Positions 28,688 to 37,306 of a stretch of DNA of 64,000 nt are shown in pieces. The notes under the pieces are model-generated. The model was not told the DNA's origin. It searched no databases and was given only the letters and a program-made list of their open reading frames with translations. The first letter of the stretch is position 1. Every line of letters starts with the position of its first letter. The DNA is from Acetobacter thailandicus (GTDB lineage: Bacteria; Pseudomonadota; Alphaproteobacteria; Acetobacterales; Acetobacteraceae). The stretch spans positions 149,864 to 213,863 of the forward strand of contig NZ_WOSV01000004.1 of NCBI RefSeq assembly GCF_011516655.1, in the 5' to 3' direction. The position numbers and the translations under genes are program-made.

Positions 28688-29731
28688 ATGGTGCAGTATG
28701 TTGGCGTTCACGACCTTATACGGCTCATTCGCCTGCAGGGTATCGAAACTGTTCTCAGAGAGCTTGCTGAGTATATCGAGGATGATTTTCGTCGATGGCC
28801 GGCTTTTGATAAGAGGCCGCGCCTTGCCAGCCATTCCGAGCATGGTGCCATTGAACTTATGCCCACCAGCGATGATGCTCTCTATAGCTTCAAATATGTT
28901 AACGGACATCCCGGCAACACCCGTGACGGGCTTCAGACCGTTATCGCCTTTGGTATGCTCTCTGACGTCAGAACCGGCTATCCGCTTATTTTGTCTGAAA
29001 TGACACTTCTGACAGCTTTGCGAACAGCGGCAACCTCTGCTGTTGCAGCACGTTATCTGGCCCGTGCTGACAGTCGTGTGCTGGCTATCATTGGTGCGGG
29101 TGCTCAGTCAGAATTTCAGGCGACTGCATTTAAAACCCTGCTGGGTATAGATACTGTACGTATATATGACACAGACCCCGATGCCACACAGAAGTTCTGT
29201 GACAATATGAAAAACAGCGGCCTGAGTATCACAATCGCTGCCAGTAGTCAGGAGGCGGTTGAGGGCGCTGATATCATAACGACCATTACAGCAGATAAAC
29301 AAATGGCGACTATCCTGTCTGATAATATGATCGGCGCTGGTGTGCATATTAATGCTGTTGGCGGAGACTGCCCCGGTAAAACCGAACTGCAGGCTGATAT
29401 TCTGACGCGAGGTAGAGTCTTTGTGGAATATACTGAACAGACACGGCTTGAAGGCGAACTGCAACAAATGCCCGAAGACTTTCAGGTTACCGAGCTATGG
29501 GAGATTATAGCTGGTAACAAAAAAGGTCGTCGCAGCGCGCGTGATATTACCATTTTTGATTCTGTTGGTTTCGCGACGGAGGATTTTTCCGCTCTGCGCT
29601 ATCTGCGCGATAAAGTGAGCGGTACTTCTTTTTGTAAAACTCTCGATCTTCTGGCAAATCCTGAAGACCCTCGTAATCTCTTCGGGCTTCTTAACAGTTC
29701 TGTACCGGATGAAGAGTGCTCTTTTGAATAG
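28688..29731 (+). CDS. Ornithine cyclodeaminase / mu-crystallin family protein
   Basis: 347 aa. NAD-binding Rossmann fold in the middle ('VLAIIGAGAQSEFQATAF' near residue 137) and the substrate segment 'YSFKYVNGHPGNTRDGLQTV' with 'PLILSEMTLLTALRTAATSA'. The expected reaction is ornithine to proline plus ammonia using NAD, though relatives include alanine and ketimine enzymes. GGAGG lies 4 nt before the ATG. The next gene starts 10 nt after the stop; no arginine catabolism genes are nearby. Confidence 0.85.
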   Translation: MVQYVGVHDLIRLIRLQGIETVLRELAEYIEDDFRRWPAFDKRPRLASHSEHGAIELMPTSDDALYSFKYVNGHPGNTRDGLQTVIAFGMLSDVRTGYPLILSEMTLLTALRTAATSAVAARYLARADSRVLAIIGAGAQSEFQATAFKTLLGIDTVRIYDTDPDATQKFCDNMKNSGLSITIAASSQEAVEGADIITTITADKQMATILSDNMIGAGVHINAVGGDCPGKTELQADILTRGRVFVEYTEQTRLEGELQQMPEDFQVTELWEIIAGNKKGRRSARDITIFDSVGFATEDFSALRYLRDKVSGTSFCKTLDLLANPEDPRNLFGLLNSSVPDEECSFE

Positions 29732-29741
29732 GATGTAGCCT

Positions 29742-30779
29742 ATGTCTTTGTCTCACCCTCCTGTGCCCGCAACAATGGTGGCTGCAACAGTGCCGGCCCC
29801 GGGCGGACCAGACGCAATTCGTTTTGAAACTCTGTCCGTGCCACAACCCGGGCCGGGTGACATTCTGGTGCGCGTCCTGGCCTGCGGTGTAAACCGGCCT
29901 GATGTTATGCAACGCAAAGGGCTGTATCCGCCACCACCTGGTGCACATCCTGGTCTGGGGCTTGAGGTGGCCGGTATTGTCGCCGCCTGCGGTGAGCCTC
30001 TGCCTGGTCAGACTATGCTTGAAGTCGGTGCACGGGTATGTGCTCTGACAAATGGTGGCGGCTATGCAGAGTATGCACTTGTGCCTGCAGCCCAGTCTTT
30101 GCCCTGGCCTGATGGTTTTAATGCGGTTGAGGCCGCAGCTCTGCCTGAAACGTTTTTTACGGTCTGGTCTAATCTGTTTATGCCGGCATTTCCTGCCCCA
30201 GGGGCACGTGTGCTCATTCATGGTGGCAGCAGTGGCATTGGCACAGCGGCTATTCAGCTGGTCAGATCTTTTGGTGGCATCCCTTATGTCACAGCCGGTA
30301 CAGCTGAAAAATGTGCTTTATGTGAAAAGCTTGGTGCCATAGCCATTAATTACCGTGAAGAAGATTTTGCTGAACGTCTTCGTGAGTTAACAGACAAAAA
30401 AGGCGTCAATATTATCCTTGATATGGTGGGTGGCGGCTACCTTGAGCGTAACCTGCGCAGTCTCTCAACGGATGGTCGTCTGGTTATCATTGCTCTTCAG
30501 AGTGGCTCTAAAGCACCGGATGCTGACCTGACCCGTATTATGACACAGCGTTTGACCATTACCGGCAGCGCCCTGCGTAAACGAAGCCCTGAGGCAAAAG
30601 CACAGATCGCTCAGCAATTGCAGCAGCATGCCTGGCCACTTCTGGCGTCGGGTGAAATAACGCCTCTGATCCATACTATTTTACCGCTATCGCAGGCAGC
30701 GCAGGCGCATGAGGAAATGGAGAGCGGTAATCATTCAGGTAAGATTATTCTGACAACAGAAGAGTCTCCTCAGTCATGA
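29742..30779 (+). CDS. NAD(P)H quinone oxidoreductase, zeta-crystallin/PIG3 type
   Basis: 345-aa zinc-free medium-chain reductase. N-terminal GroES-like domain ('RVLACGVNRPDVMQRKGLYPPPPG') and a Rossmann domain with 'VLIHGGSSGIGTAAIQLVRSFGG' (about residues 163-185). Reduces quinones or enones in the cytosol. AGGA lies 8 nt before the ATG. Its stop overlaps the YggS start (ATGA), and it is 10 nt behind the ornithine cyclodeaminase gene, so the three form an operon. The N-terminus could instead start at the internal ATG 29754-29775 region, but the first start has the better ribosome site. Confidence 0.87.
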   Translation: MSLSHPPVPATMVAATVPAPGGPDAIRFETLSVPQPGPGDILVRVLACGVNRPDVMQRKGLYPPPPGAHPGLGLEVAGIVAACGEPLPGQTMLEVGARVCALTNGGGYAEYALVPAAQSLPWPDGFNAVEAAALPETFFTVWSNLFMPAFPAPGARVLIHGGSSGIGTAAIQLVRSFGGIPYVTAGTAEKCALCEKLGAIAINYREEDFAERLRELTDKKGVNIILDMVGGGYLERNLRSLSTDGRLVIIALQSGSKAPDADLTRIMTQRLTITGSALRKRSPEAKAQIAQQLQQHAWPLLASGEITPLIHTILPLSQAAQAHEEMESGNHSGKIILTTEESPQS

Positions 30780-31459
30780 CAACATCTTCTCTGCTGGCAC
30801 AACGTCTTGAGCGGGTGCGCTCTGAAATTGCCGCAGCTGCACATAAAGCCGGTCGAAACCCGGAGGATGTTGAGCTTGTTGCTGTTTCCAAATTTCATCC
30901 CGCCAGTAGTATTGCTGAAGCTATTGCTGCTGGTCAGCGTATATTTGGCGAAAATCGTGTGCAGGAGGCATCTGCAAAATTCCCGGCATTACGGGAACTC
31001 AGTCCTGACATAAAGCTGCATCTCATCGGTGGGTTGCAGACTAACAAAGCCCGGGATGCTGTGCAGCTGGCTGACAGGATTGAAAGCCTTGATCGTCCTG
31101 CCCTGGCTGATGCTCTGGCAAAAGCTGCTGATGCCTGTGGCCGTATGCCAGAGCTGCTGATTGAGGTAAATACGGGTAACGAGCCACAAAAATTTGGTAT
31201 AGCCCGCGATCAGGCCGATGATTTCATCAGGCTTTGTCAAAAACGCTTCGGAGAGAAACTGTGCGGGCTGATGTGTATTCCCCCGGCGGATGAAGATCCG
31301 ACTTTGCATTTTCAGCTGCTTCGCAGTATGGCCTTGCATCATGGACTGCCTGTTCTTTCTATGGGTATGTCAGCTGACTACCCCCAGGCGATTGCTCAGG
31401 GTGCAACACATGTGCGGGTAGGTACGGCCATTTTCGGGCCCAGACCAACTATACCCTGA
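30776..31459 (+). CDS. yggS: YggS/PLPBP family pyridoxal-phosphate homeostasis protein
   Basis: 227 aa. Single-domain PLP-binding barrel; the PLP lysine is K39 in 'LVAVSKFHP'. Other family marks: 'FGENRVQEASAKF', 'LHLIGGLQTNKA' and 'LSMGMSADYPQAIAQGATHVRVG'. It buffers PLP and affects amino/keto acid balance and has no known catalytic activity. The ATGA overlap couples it to the oxidoreductase gene. Normal length. Confidence 0.95.
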   Translation: MTTSSLLAQRLERVRSEIAAAAHKAGRNPEDVELVAVSKFHPASSIAEAIAAGQRIFGENRVQEASAKFPALRELSPDIKLHLIGGLQTNKARDAVQLADRIESLDRPALADALAKAADACGRMPELLIEVNTGNEPQKFGIARDQADDFIRLCQKRFGEKLCGLMCIPPADEDPTLHFQLLRSMALHHGLPVLSMGMSADYPQAIAQGATHVRVGTAIFGPRPTIP

Positions 31460-31563
31460 TGAAGAAAAAACACGAATGACTTGCTCTTTGCCTGCAAGTG
31501 CCTTTATGCAGGCGCTCCTGAACCTCTTGCCCGTAAGTACATGCATACGGAGTGTAAACTGAC

Positions 31564-33570
31564 ATGACCGACCCAGCCAGCCCTTCATCTGATCATGGTG
31601 CCTCTGACGGCGCTACGTCAGTCGATGCAGCGCCACTGCACGATCAGTCAGCCCCTCCCGGGCCCCGGCATATTACTGAATTTGCCGGTGATGAACCTCA
31701 GCACGTAGCAGCTCCGGTTGGCTTTGCGGCCCTCCTGTCTGTGCTTGGCGTTGTTTATGGTGATATTGGTACAAGCCCGCTTTATGCCTTTCGGTCTACC
31801 GTGCAGGTTATTTCGGGTCATCATCAGGTGGCCGCGTGGGAGGTGATGGGGGTCGCCAGTCTGATCTTCTGGACACTGATCCTCATCGTAACCCTGAAAT
31901 ATGTCATGCTGATTATGCGCGCTGACCATAACGGAGAAGGTGGTATTCTGGCCATCTCCTCTCTGGCGCAGCGTGTCATTTCAAAACCAAAGCTTCGTAC
32001 AGCGCTCGCACTGGTTGGTGTTGTCGGAGCCTGCCTGTTTTTTGGCGATGGTATTATTACTCCGGCTATTTCTGTTTTATCGGCGGTCGAAGGTATCGAA
32101 GTCAGTGTGCCCGCAGCGCATGATCTGGTTATTCCGATCGCTGTGATTGTTATTATCAGCCTGTTTAGTGTGCAGTATATCGGTACCGGCAAGGTAGGAA
32201 CAATTTTCGGGCCGGTTATGCTCCTCTGGTTTGGCACAATTGGTGTGATGGGTTTGCTTAAAATTCTTCATCATCCTGCCATTCTCATGGCTCTCTCGCC
32301 TGTTTATGCAGTTGAATTCGTGTTCTACCACGGCAGGCTCTCATTTCTGGCGCTTGGCTCTGTCGTGCTCTGTGTCACCGGGGCTGAGGCTCTTTATGCC
32401 GATATGGGGCATTTTGGTCGGGCGCCTATTCGTTATGCCTGGTTGTTTTTTGTGCTGCCTATGCTGGTGCTGAACTATTTTGGCCAGGCGGCACTTATTA
32501 TTGAAAGTCCTAAATCTCTGGCTAATCCCTTCTTCCTGCTCTGCCCGGGGTGGATGCAGGGTTTTATGATTGTTCTCTCCACACTGGCCACCGTTATTGC
32601 CAGTCAGGCTGGTATTTCAGGTGGTTTTTCGGTCTGTCGCCAGCTGATTCAGCTAGGGTACATGCCGCGGCTGCGTATCACGCATACGAATGCTGAAGAG
32701 GAAGGGCAGATTTATCTGCCCGACTTTAACCGTTTTCTGGCTGTTGGTGCGGTGCTGCTGGTTTTGGCTTTTCAGAGTTCAGACCGTCTCGCTTCAGCTT
32801 ATGGCATCGCTGTTACAGGTACGTTTATCTGCACCACATTGCTGGCGATTGTTGTCTTTCGTTATCATTTCAACTGGCCTGCCTGGCGGGTGGCTGTTGT
32901 CTTTGGCAGCTTCATGGTGCTGGATACGACCTTCTTTTCAGCCAATGCGCTTAAAATTCCTGATGGCGGCTGGGTGCCGGTCCTGCTTGGCTGTGTACTG
33001 ACCCTGATGATGACGACCTGGAAAAAAGGCCGCAGTCTGGTCATAGGCAGGCAACGTCAGGACAGCCTGCCCATGGGCTCCTTCATCGCCAGGCTGCCAC
33101 AGTCGCGCATCATCCGTGTGCCGGGTATGGCAGTATTTATGACGGGTACGCCTGATATTGTACCTCCGTGCCTGTTGCATAATCTGCGTCATAATAAAAT
33201 TTTGCATGACCATGTAATGTTTGTGACGGTGCAGAACCTTGATCAGCCTGAAGCTGAAAGAGGCCATCGTGTTTCTGTCGAGCAGCTGGCCCCCGATATT
33301 TATCGTGTTATTCTGCGCTATGGCTTTATGGAAATGCCCAATATTCCGCGCGCTCTTGAAAACCTCAAAGCAAATGGTGTGGATTTTGATGCGCTGCAGG
33401 CCTCTTACTTCACCTCACGCGAGATGATTACCCGTTCGCCAGTTTCACGTCTCTCGCGGTGGAGAATGTGGCTCTTTATGTTCATGGCACGTAACTCAAC
33501 ATCCAGCATGGAATTCTTCCGCATTCCGCCTGACCGTGCTGTGCAGCTGAGTGTGAAAGTGGCGATCTGA
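31564..33570 (+). CDS. kup: Low-affinity potassium transporter Kup
   Basis: 668 aa. N-terminal hydrophilic region about residues 1-50, then twelve membrane helices to about residue 470, then a cytosolic domain. Signatures: 'LGVVYGDIGTSPLYAF' (about 61-76) and 'LMIMRADHNGEGGILA', and 'FFGDGIITPAISVLSAVEG'. K+/H+ symport into the cell. The gene begins about 100 nt after yggS and ends 3 nt before the hemW start codon. Family length (about 620-670) is met. Confidence 0.96.
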   Translation: MTDPASPSSDHGASDGATSVDAAPLHDQSAPPGPRHITEFAGDEPQHVAAPVGFAALLSVLGVVYGDIGTSPLYAFRSTVQVISGHHQVAAWEVMGVASLIFWTLILIVTLKYVMLIMRADHNGEGGILAISSLAQRVISKPKLRTALALVGVVGACLFFGDGIITPAISVLSAVEGIEVSVPAAHDLVIPIAVIVIISLFSVQYIGTGKVGTIFGPVMLLWFGTIGVMGLLKILHHPAILMALSPVYAVEFVFYHGRLSFLALGSVVLCVTGAEALYADMGHFGRAPIRYAWLFFVLPMLVLNYFGQAALIIESPKSLANPFFLLCPGWMQGFMIVLSTLATVIASQAGISGGFSVCRQLIQLGYMPRLRITHTNAEEEGQIYLPDFNRFLAVGAVLLVLAFQSSDRLASAYGIAVTGTFICTTLLAIVVFRYHFNWPAWRVAVVFGSFMVLDTTFFSANALKIPDGGWVPVLLGCVLTLMMTTWKKGRSLVIGRQRQDSLPMGSFIARLPQSRIIRVPGMAVFMTGTPDIVPPCLLHNLRHNKILHDHVMFVTVQNLDQPEAERGHRVSVEQLAPDIYRVILRYGFMEMPNIPRALENLKANGVDFDALQASYFTSREMITRSPVSRLSRWRMWLFMFMARNSTSSMEFFRIPPDRAVQLSVKVAI

Positions 33571-33573
33571 TCC

Positions 33574-34728
33574 TTGTCTGCTGAACCACTCGCTCTTTAT
33601 ATCCACTGGCCTTTTTGTCTGGCCAAATGCCCCTATTGCGATTTTAATTCGCACGTCAGAGAGCAGATCCCTGAGGGGCGCTTTGTTAAAGCGTTGCGTG
33701 CTGAGCTGGCTTACGAGGCCAGCCGCCTCGGGCGGCGTAAGCTGGGCTCGGTTTTCTTTGGCGGAGGCACGCCCTCTCTCATATCGCCTGAAAATGTGGC
33801 CGCGTTGATTGAAGATGCGACCTCACTTTTTGATCCGGCAGATGATATCGAAATTACTCTTGAGGCTAACCCGACCAGTGTTGAGGCGGGGCGTCTGCAC
33901 GGCTTCAGACAGGCCGGAGTGAATCGTGTTTCATTAGGGATTCAGGCTCTTGATGATGTTTCTCTGCGTTTCCTTGGGCGGGAGCATTCTGCAAAACAGG
34001 CAGTTGCAGCACTCGAAACCGCCCGCAACCTGTTTAGTCGCATTACCTTCGATCTGATTTACGCCAGACCAGGGCAGTCACTTGCTGACTGGGAGGAAGA
34101 GCTGCAAACAGCATTAACTCTTGCGGCAGATCACATCTCTCTTTACCAGCTCACAATAGAGCAGGGCACACGTTTTGAAGCTCTTTTTCGTTCAGGTAAG
34201 TTTAGTTTGCCAGATGAAGACGAGGCAGCTTCTCTTTATCAGCACACAGCAGAAGTCACCTCCCGTTTCGGGCTGGCCGGATATGAGGTGTCGAACTATG
34301 CCCGCCCTGGCAGTGAAAGCCGACACAATCTGACATACTGGCGTTATGGTGATTATCTGGGGATCGGGCCAGGTGCACACGGGCGTATTACTGAGGGTGA
34401 TGATCTGTTTGCGACACGTCGTCACCGTGCCCCGGAGCCATGGGCAACGCTGGTTGAGCAAAAAGGTACAGGCCAGACACAGAAGGAAAGTCTTGTTGCA
34501 CAGGAACGTGCACGAGAGATGTTGCTGATGGGGCTGCGGGTCACAGAAGGCCTGAACCTTACACGCTTCAGAGAGCGTACCGGGCTTACATTAGCTGATG
34601 CGACGAACTCAGTTATTCTCGACGCAGCCTGCGAAGAAAACTACCTTACTTTAGAGGGTAATAATCTCCGTGCCACAGCTGAGGGCCGCCTGCGCCTGGA
34701 AGCTTTGCTTGGTGCCCTGATTCGTTAA
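33574..34728 (+). CDS. hemW: HemW, radical SAM heme chaperone
   Basis: 384 aa. Radical SAM cluster C15-x3-C19-x2-C22 in 'FCLAKCPYCDFNSHV', 'FFGGGTPSLI', 'EANPTSVEAGRL' and 'RVSLGIQALDD', plus the C-terminal HemN_C domain. HemW binds heme and is annotated historically as oxygen-independent coproporphyrinogen oxidase, but lacks that activity in characterised cases. Start: an in-frame stop (kup TGA, 33568-33570) directly precedes TTG 33574, and the cluster motif begins 14 residues later, so this TTG is the only plausible start. No good ribosome site is seen; coupling to kup is likely. Confidence 0.9.
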   Translation: MSAEPLALYIHWPFCLAKCPYCDFNSHVREQIPEGRFVKALRAELAYEASRLGRRKLGSVFFGGGTPSLISPENVAALIEDATSLFDPADDIEITLEANPTSVEAGRLHGFRQAGVNRVSLGIQALDDVSLRFLGREHSAKQAVAALETARNLFSRITFDLIYARPGQSLADWEEELQTALTLAADHISLYQLTIEQGTRFEALFRSGKFSLPDEDEAASLYQHTAEVTSRFGLAGYEVSNYARPGSESRHNLTYWRYGDYLGIGPGAHGRITEGDDLFATRRHRAPEPWATLVEQKGTGQTQKESLVAQERAREMLLMGLRVTEGLNLTRFRERTGLTLADATNSVILDAACEENYLTLEGNNLRATAEGRLRLEALLGALIR

Positions 34729-34750
34729 AAGGCACCTTACACGTATATTA

Positions 34751-34936
34751 TCAGAGCTCTTTGCAGGGTTTTACATTATCTCTTTCGCGTGTCGGCCGCT
34801 GAGGGCGGCGCTCGAAATGAAGGTCCTGGGGACCGTTCAGATTTTTCGCTTTCTGAGACAGCGTGTTCAGCCAGCGTTCTCTTGCCTGCTCGGACGGAGC
34901 AGAGGAGGGAGATTGATTATGGACAGACAGGTTCAT
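34751..34936 (-). CDS. Small hypothetical protein (61 aa)
   Basis: 61 aa, hydrophilic and highly charged, with 'SEQARERWLNTLSQKAKNL' and a basic C-terminus 'RRPQRPTRERDNVKP'. I do not recognise a family. Support for a real gene is a good ribosome site (GAGAGG, 7-9 nt before the ATG) in a gap otherwise free of genes. It is convergent with hemW, 22 nt apart. The remainder of the 364-nt gap (34937-35092) holds a small hairpin AGCTCC/GGGAGCT near 34960 and T-rich DNA. Confidence 0.35.
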   Translation of the reverse strand: MNLSVHNQSPSSAPSEQARERWLNTLSQKAKNLNGPQDLHFERRPQRPTRERDNVKPCKEL

Positions 34937-35092
34937 ACTATAACCTCTCGCGTAAAGAGCTCCGGCAGGGAGCTATCAGGAAAATATCTCCGGTTATGAC
35001 GGTAAAATAGTCTGTACCAGTCACTCTGAGATGGTCTGTTTCTACCCTGTTTCTCTCTTGTTATTTTTGACAGTTTTTTTAATTCTTATTAG

Positions 35093-35563
35093 TCATAAAA
35101 TAGCGGTATTTAGTGATACCAGACAAAAGAAGAGACTTGCTAAGCCTAACATGACCAGTTTTTTTTGCAATGTTCCTGGTAGCTCAGAGCATGACTGAAA
35201 GGCGCTGTCGGGTGGACAATCTTTCCCTTCGAGGTAACGCCACCCCTGAAAAGGACGCATTGTCATAGGGTTAGTGCGTATTAACTCAGGCGATACACAT
35301 ATGAGTGTACTCTCTCTGCCATCGGGACGTGTACCGCTTTTAATATCAAGAATAGTTTGCCGGCATACAATCAGCCCGCCAATTACCCGGTATAATGAAC
35401 CGCCGCTCAGAAGTTCATCCGCACGTTTAGGAAAAAACCGCGTATAGACCACCGGCACCGGGCCATAATCCGGGTGTGGATAAAGGTTTTCTGACATTTT
35501 CTGGCGCTGTATCAGCTCTTCAGGCGAAGACACACCAACGGCAAGTTTGATGAGACCGAGCAT
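35093..35563 (-). CDS. DUF1489 family protein
   Basis: 156 aa. Begins with the family hallmark 'MLGLIKLAVGVSSPEEL' and contains 'FPKRADELLSGGSLYRVIGG' and 'RPFQGWRYLEGKDCPPD', characteristic of DUF1489, a conserved alphaproteobacterial protein of unknown function. The last 25 residues ('LGLASLFFCLVSLNTAIL') form a hydrophobic tail not seen in the core of the family, perhaps a membrane anchor. Single gene, cytosolic or tail-anchored. Confidence 0.82.
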   Translation of the reverse strand: MLGLIKLAVGVSSPEELIQRQKMSENLYPHPDYGPVPVVYTRFFPKRADELLSGGSLYRVIGGLIVCRQTILDIKSGTRPDGRESTLICVSPELIRTNPMTMRPFQGWRYLEGKDCPPDSAFQSCSELPGTLQKKLVMLGLASLFFCLVSLNTAIL

Positions 35564-35772
35564 GAGAGGGACCTTCTTATATCAGAGTAAGTTAGCAGGG
35601 TTGTGGTACATGGGGGAAAATCCTGTCACTGACAGATATTCTCTTTTGCCGTAGAAGCATAGTTTGTGTTTTATCATCACCAATGATAAATTCAGGGACA
35701 TCCTGAGAAAAGACAGCATTTTATGAATGTTTCGTCAGCATCCTCCCTTTTTTCGAACATATAAGGAATTTT

Positions 35773-36483
35773 TTGTTATCCATGTCTGTTCGTCTTTTGA
35801 ACATTACAGGTCTTTTCCGTAGCAGGCCTAAAGCTTCTCCTCTTGTGATACTAACGAGTGTTTTTTCACTGGCACTATCGGGTTGTGGTTATTACGACTC
35901 TCGTACGGCCCATAAAGCGCAGATCTCTCTTATCGGTATTTCAAGCAGTGATTTACAGGCCTGTATGGGTATCCCTGATAAGACTAAAAAGCTGCCTGAC
36001 GGGTCTGAAATTTATGAATATACCCGGGGTCTTAATATACCATCAGCTAATGACTCCACTCTTTTCCCGTTGCAAAGTGTCGTCAATATTATTGAAAATG
36101 CACTGGGTGGCGCCGGAAAAACCTGCGTTGCAGATGTGCGTATTACAGACGGGAAAGTGACTGATCTGCATTATGGTGGCGATAATGACGAAATTGTCGG
36201 TGCTGATGGTGTTTGTGCGACAATTGCCAGGGGGTGTGTTCGTCGTCCCCTGCCGTCGATGCAGGTTATTTCTTCTAATCCCCTGGGGCCGGTCAAGGCA
36301 TATCGTCAGCCACAGATTAAACCTGCCAAATCGCAGCCAGTTGCAACGGGAGAGGGTGCCGCCGTTACGCCTCAGGCCGGAGCAGCCGTCGAAGGTATGC
36401 CAGCTACTACTCTGCCTGACCTGAAGACAAAAGCGGTTACACCAGCAATACCTTCAGCTATTGCGCCGGCTAACGCGCCATAA
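35773..36483 (+). CDS. Hypothetical lipoprotein
   Basis: 236 aa (233 from the alternative start). Signal peptide with lipobox 'LALSGC' at about residues 33-38, so probably a lipoprotein. The mature part has a compact domain ('ISLIGISSSDLQACMGIPDKTKKLPDGSEIYEY', reminiscent of SmpA/BamE-like start motifs) with later cysteines, then a Pro/Ala-rich tail from about residue 180. TTG 35773 lies 5 nt after AAGGA; ATG 35782 is 14 nt away, so the start is undecided. Function unknown. A hairpin follows the stop. Confidence 0.65.
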   Translation: MLSMSVRLLNITGLFRSRPKASPLVILTSVFSLALSGCGYYDSRTAHKAQISLIGISSSDLQACMGIPDKTKKLPDGSEIYEYTRGLNIPSANDSTLFPLQSVVNIIENALGGAGKTCVADVRITDGKVTDLHYGGDNDEIVGADGVCATIARGCVRRPLPSMQVISSNPLGPVKAYRQPQIKPAKSQPVATGEGAAVTPQAGAAVEGMPATTLPDLKTKAVTPAIPSAIAPANAP

Positions 36484-36491
36484 TATTTTAT

Positions 36492-36540
36492 AATCCTGTG
36501 GTCCGATGTAAAAAGGAGCACAGGGTTATTCTTTGTTTTT
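36492..36540 (+). terminator. Hairpin after the lipoprotein gene
   Basis: AATCCTGTG (36492-36500) pairs with CACAGGGTT (36519-36527; one G-U), loop 18 nt, followed by ATTCTTTGTTTTTC. The T-rich tail supports termination before the tRNA gene. Confidence 0.5.
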
Positions 36541-36552
36541 CATTATATCCTC

Positions 36553-36581
36553 TTGGCAGAACACAGGCTTTGCGCTAGGAA
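36553..36581 (+). promoter_or_regulatory. Candidate promoter of tRNA-Arg
   Basis: TTGGCA (36553-36558) and TAGGAA (36576-36581) are 17 nt apart and end 10 nt before the mature tRNA, a suitable position for a tRNA promoter. Confidence 0.5.
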
Positions 36582-36591
36582 AGCAAAATGT

Positions 36592-36668
36592 GGACCCGTA
36601 GCTCAGCTGGATAGAGCGTCGCCCTCCGAAGGCGAAGGTCGAAGGTTCGAATCCTTTCGGGTCCGCCA
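36592..36668 (+). tRNA. tRNA-Arg (anticodon CCG)
   Basis: Complete cloverleaf: acceptor GGACCCG pairs with CGGGTCC, D arm GCTC...GAGC, anticodon stem TCGCC/GGCGA with loop CTCCGAA (anticodon CCG, reading CGG), T arm GAAGG-TTCGAAT-CCTTT, discriminator G and encoded CCA. 77 nt including CCA. It stands alone and the DNA just downstream looks like remnant material. Confidence 0.96.
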
Positions 36669-37025
36669 TACTCTTATAAAATATCCAATAAAAACAAATA
36701 GATAACGACTTTCCTAAAATCGTCACCCCTCTTAAAACGATCGCTAGGGCGGCAAGAGCCTCTGCTGCTGCCTCACTATCTTCTTCTGTTGCTGGTCTGT
36801 GTTGTTCCTGCTCTGCCAGTCTCTCAATAATGAGGAGCCTGTTCTCTTTTATTAGTGCCAGCGTTTCAGGGTCTAGCTGTGAGGTGCTCCCCTCAATAAC
36901 TGGCCGACCATTCTTCAGGACGATACGACATCCGCACCACTCAGTCTCTTTTAAGAGTGTGTCGGCTATCGTGACCAGAGAGGCGACTTCCTCCTTTTGT
37001 GCTGCTGCCGCTCTCTTTCCCTTAG

Positions 37026-37160
37026 CACTACAGTTGCATTTTATGTCGTGAGTGAGCGCAGACTGCCCGTCGCCCACATCCTCAGATGGTCCGTCTTTCG
37101 ACGAACACATCAGGCCAGCGCTATCCGCGCTCACTCACGACATAAAATGCAACTGTAGTG
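37026..37160. repeat. 34-bp perfect inverted repeat with 67-nt spacer
   Basis: Left arm 37026-37059 and right arm 37127-37160 are exact reverse complements over 34 bases (left arm begins CACTACAGTTGCATTTTATG). The spacer 37060-37126 has no gene. The arms are not transposon ends I recognise. It lies about 360 nt downstream of tRNA-Arg. It could be a miniature element, a recombinase site pair, or an assembly fold-back. Confidence 0.8.
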
Positions 37161-37276
37161 TTAGCTATCGTGTAGCGCATACTCATCGTGAAATCTGACT
37201 TCTGGCGCAATACTGAGGATGAGTGAGGGAATAGAACCTGCCTCAATGAAAATTGGATAATACATTTTTCTTACTT

Positions 37277-37306
37277 GCCGGGCTATTTTAGCCCGGCTTT
37301 TTTTTT
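37277..37306 (+). terminator. Strong intrinsic terminator without its own gene
   Basis: GCCGGGCTA (37277-37285), loop TTT, TAGCCCGGC (37289-37297), then nine T residues. It is oriented for plus-strand transcripts, yet the nearest plus-strand gene is tRNA-Arg, 600 nt upstream. Around it (37161-37406) I see no convincing gene. Confidence 0.8.

Larger units (their letters stand above)
36526..37134 (-). pseudogene. Remnant or artefact ORF downstream of tRNA-Arg
   Basis: The open frame runs 202 codons from a GTG at 37134, but its last 50 codons are the antisense of tRNA-Arg ('DPKGFEPSTFAFGG' is the well-known false peptide from tRNA complements), and its start lies inside a 34-bp inverted repeat. 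Only the middle part (about codons 45-135) reads like protein, with 'WCGCRIVLKNGRPVIEG' and 'PETLALIKENRLLIIERL', similar in style to the short C-terminal segments of phage or plasmid primase-like proteins. Best read as debris of an integrated element next to a tRNA; a small functional gene is not excluded. Confidence 0.45.

Noticed and set aside
29691..30221. 176-codon minus-strand frame over the quinone oxidoreductase
   Set aside because: Antisense to a conserved dehydrogenase and rich in Cys/His/Arg without a motif.
36592..36668. tRNA as an active attachment site with a direct repeat of its 3' end
   Set aside because: I searched the 740 nt downstream for a second copy of the T-arm/acceptor sequence and found none, so an intact island cannot be claimed.
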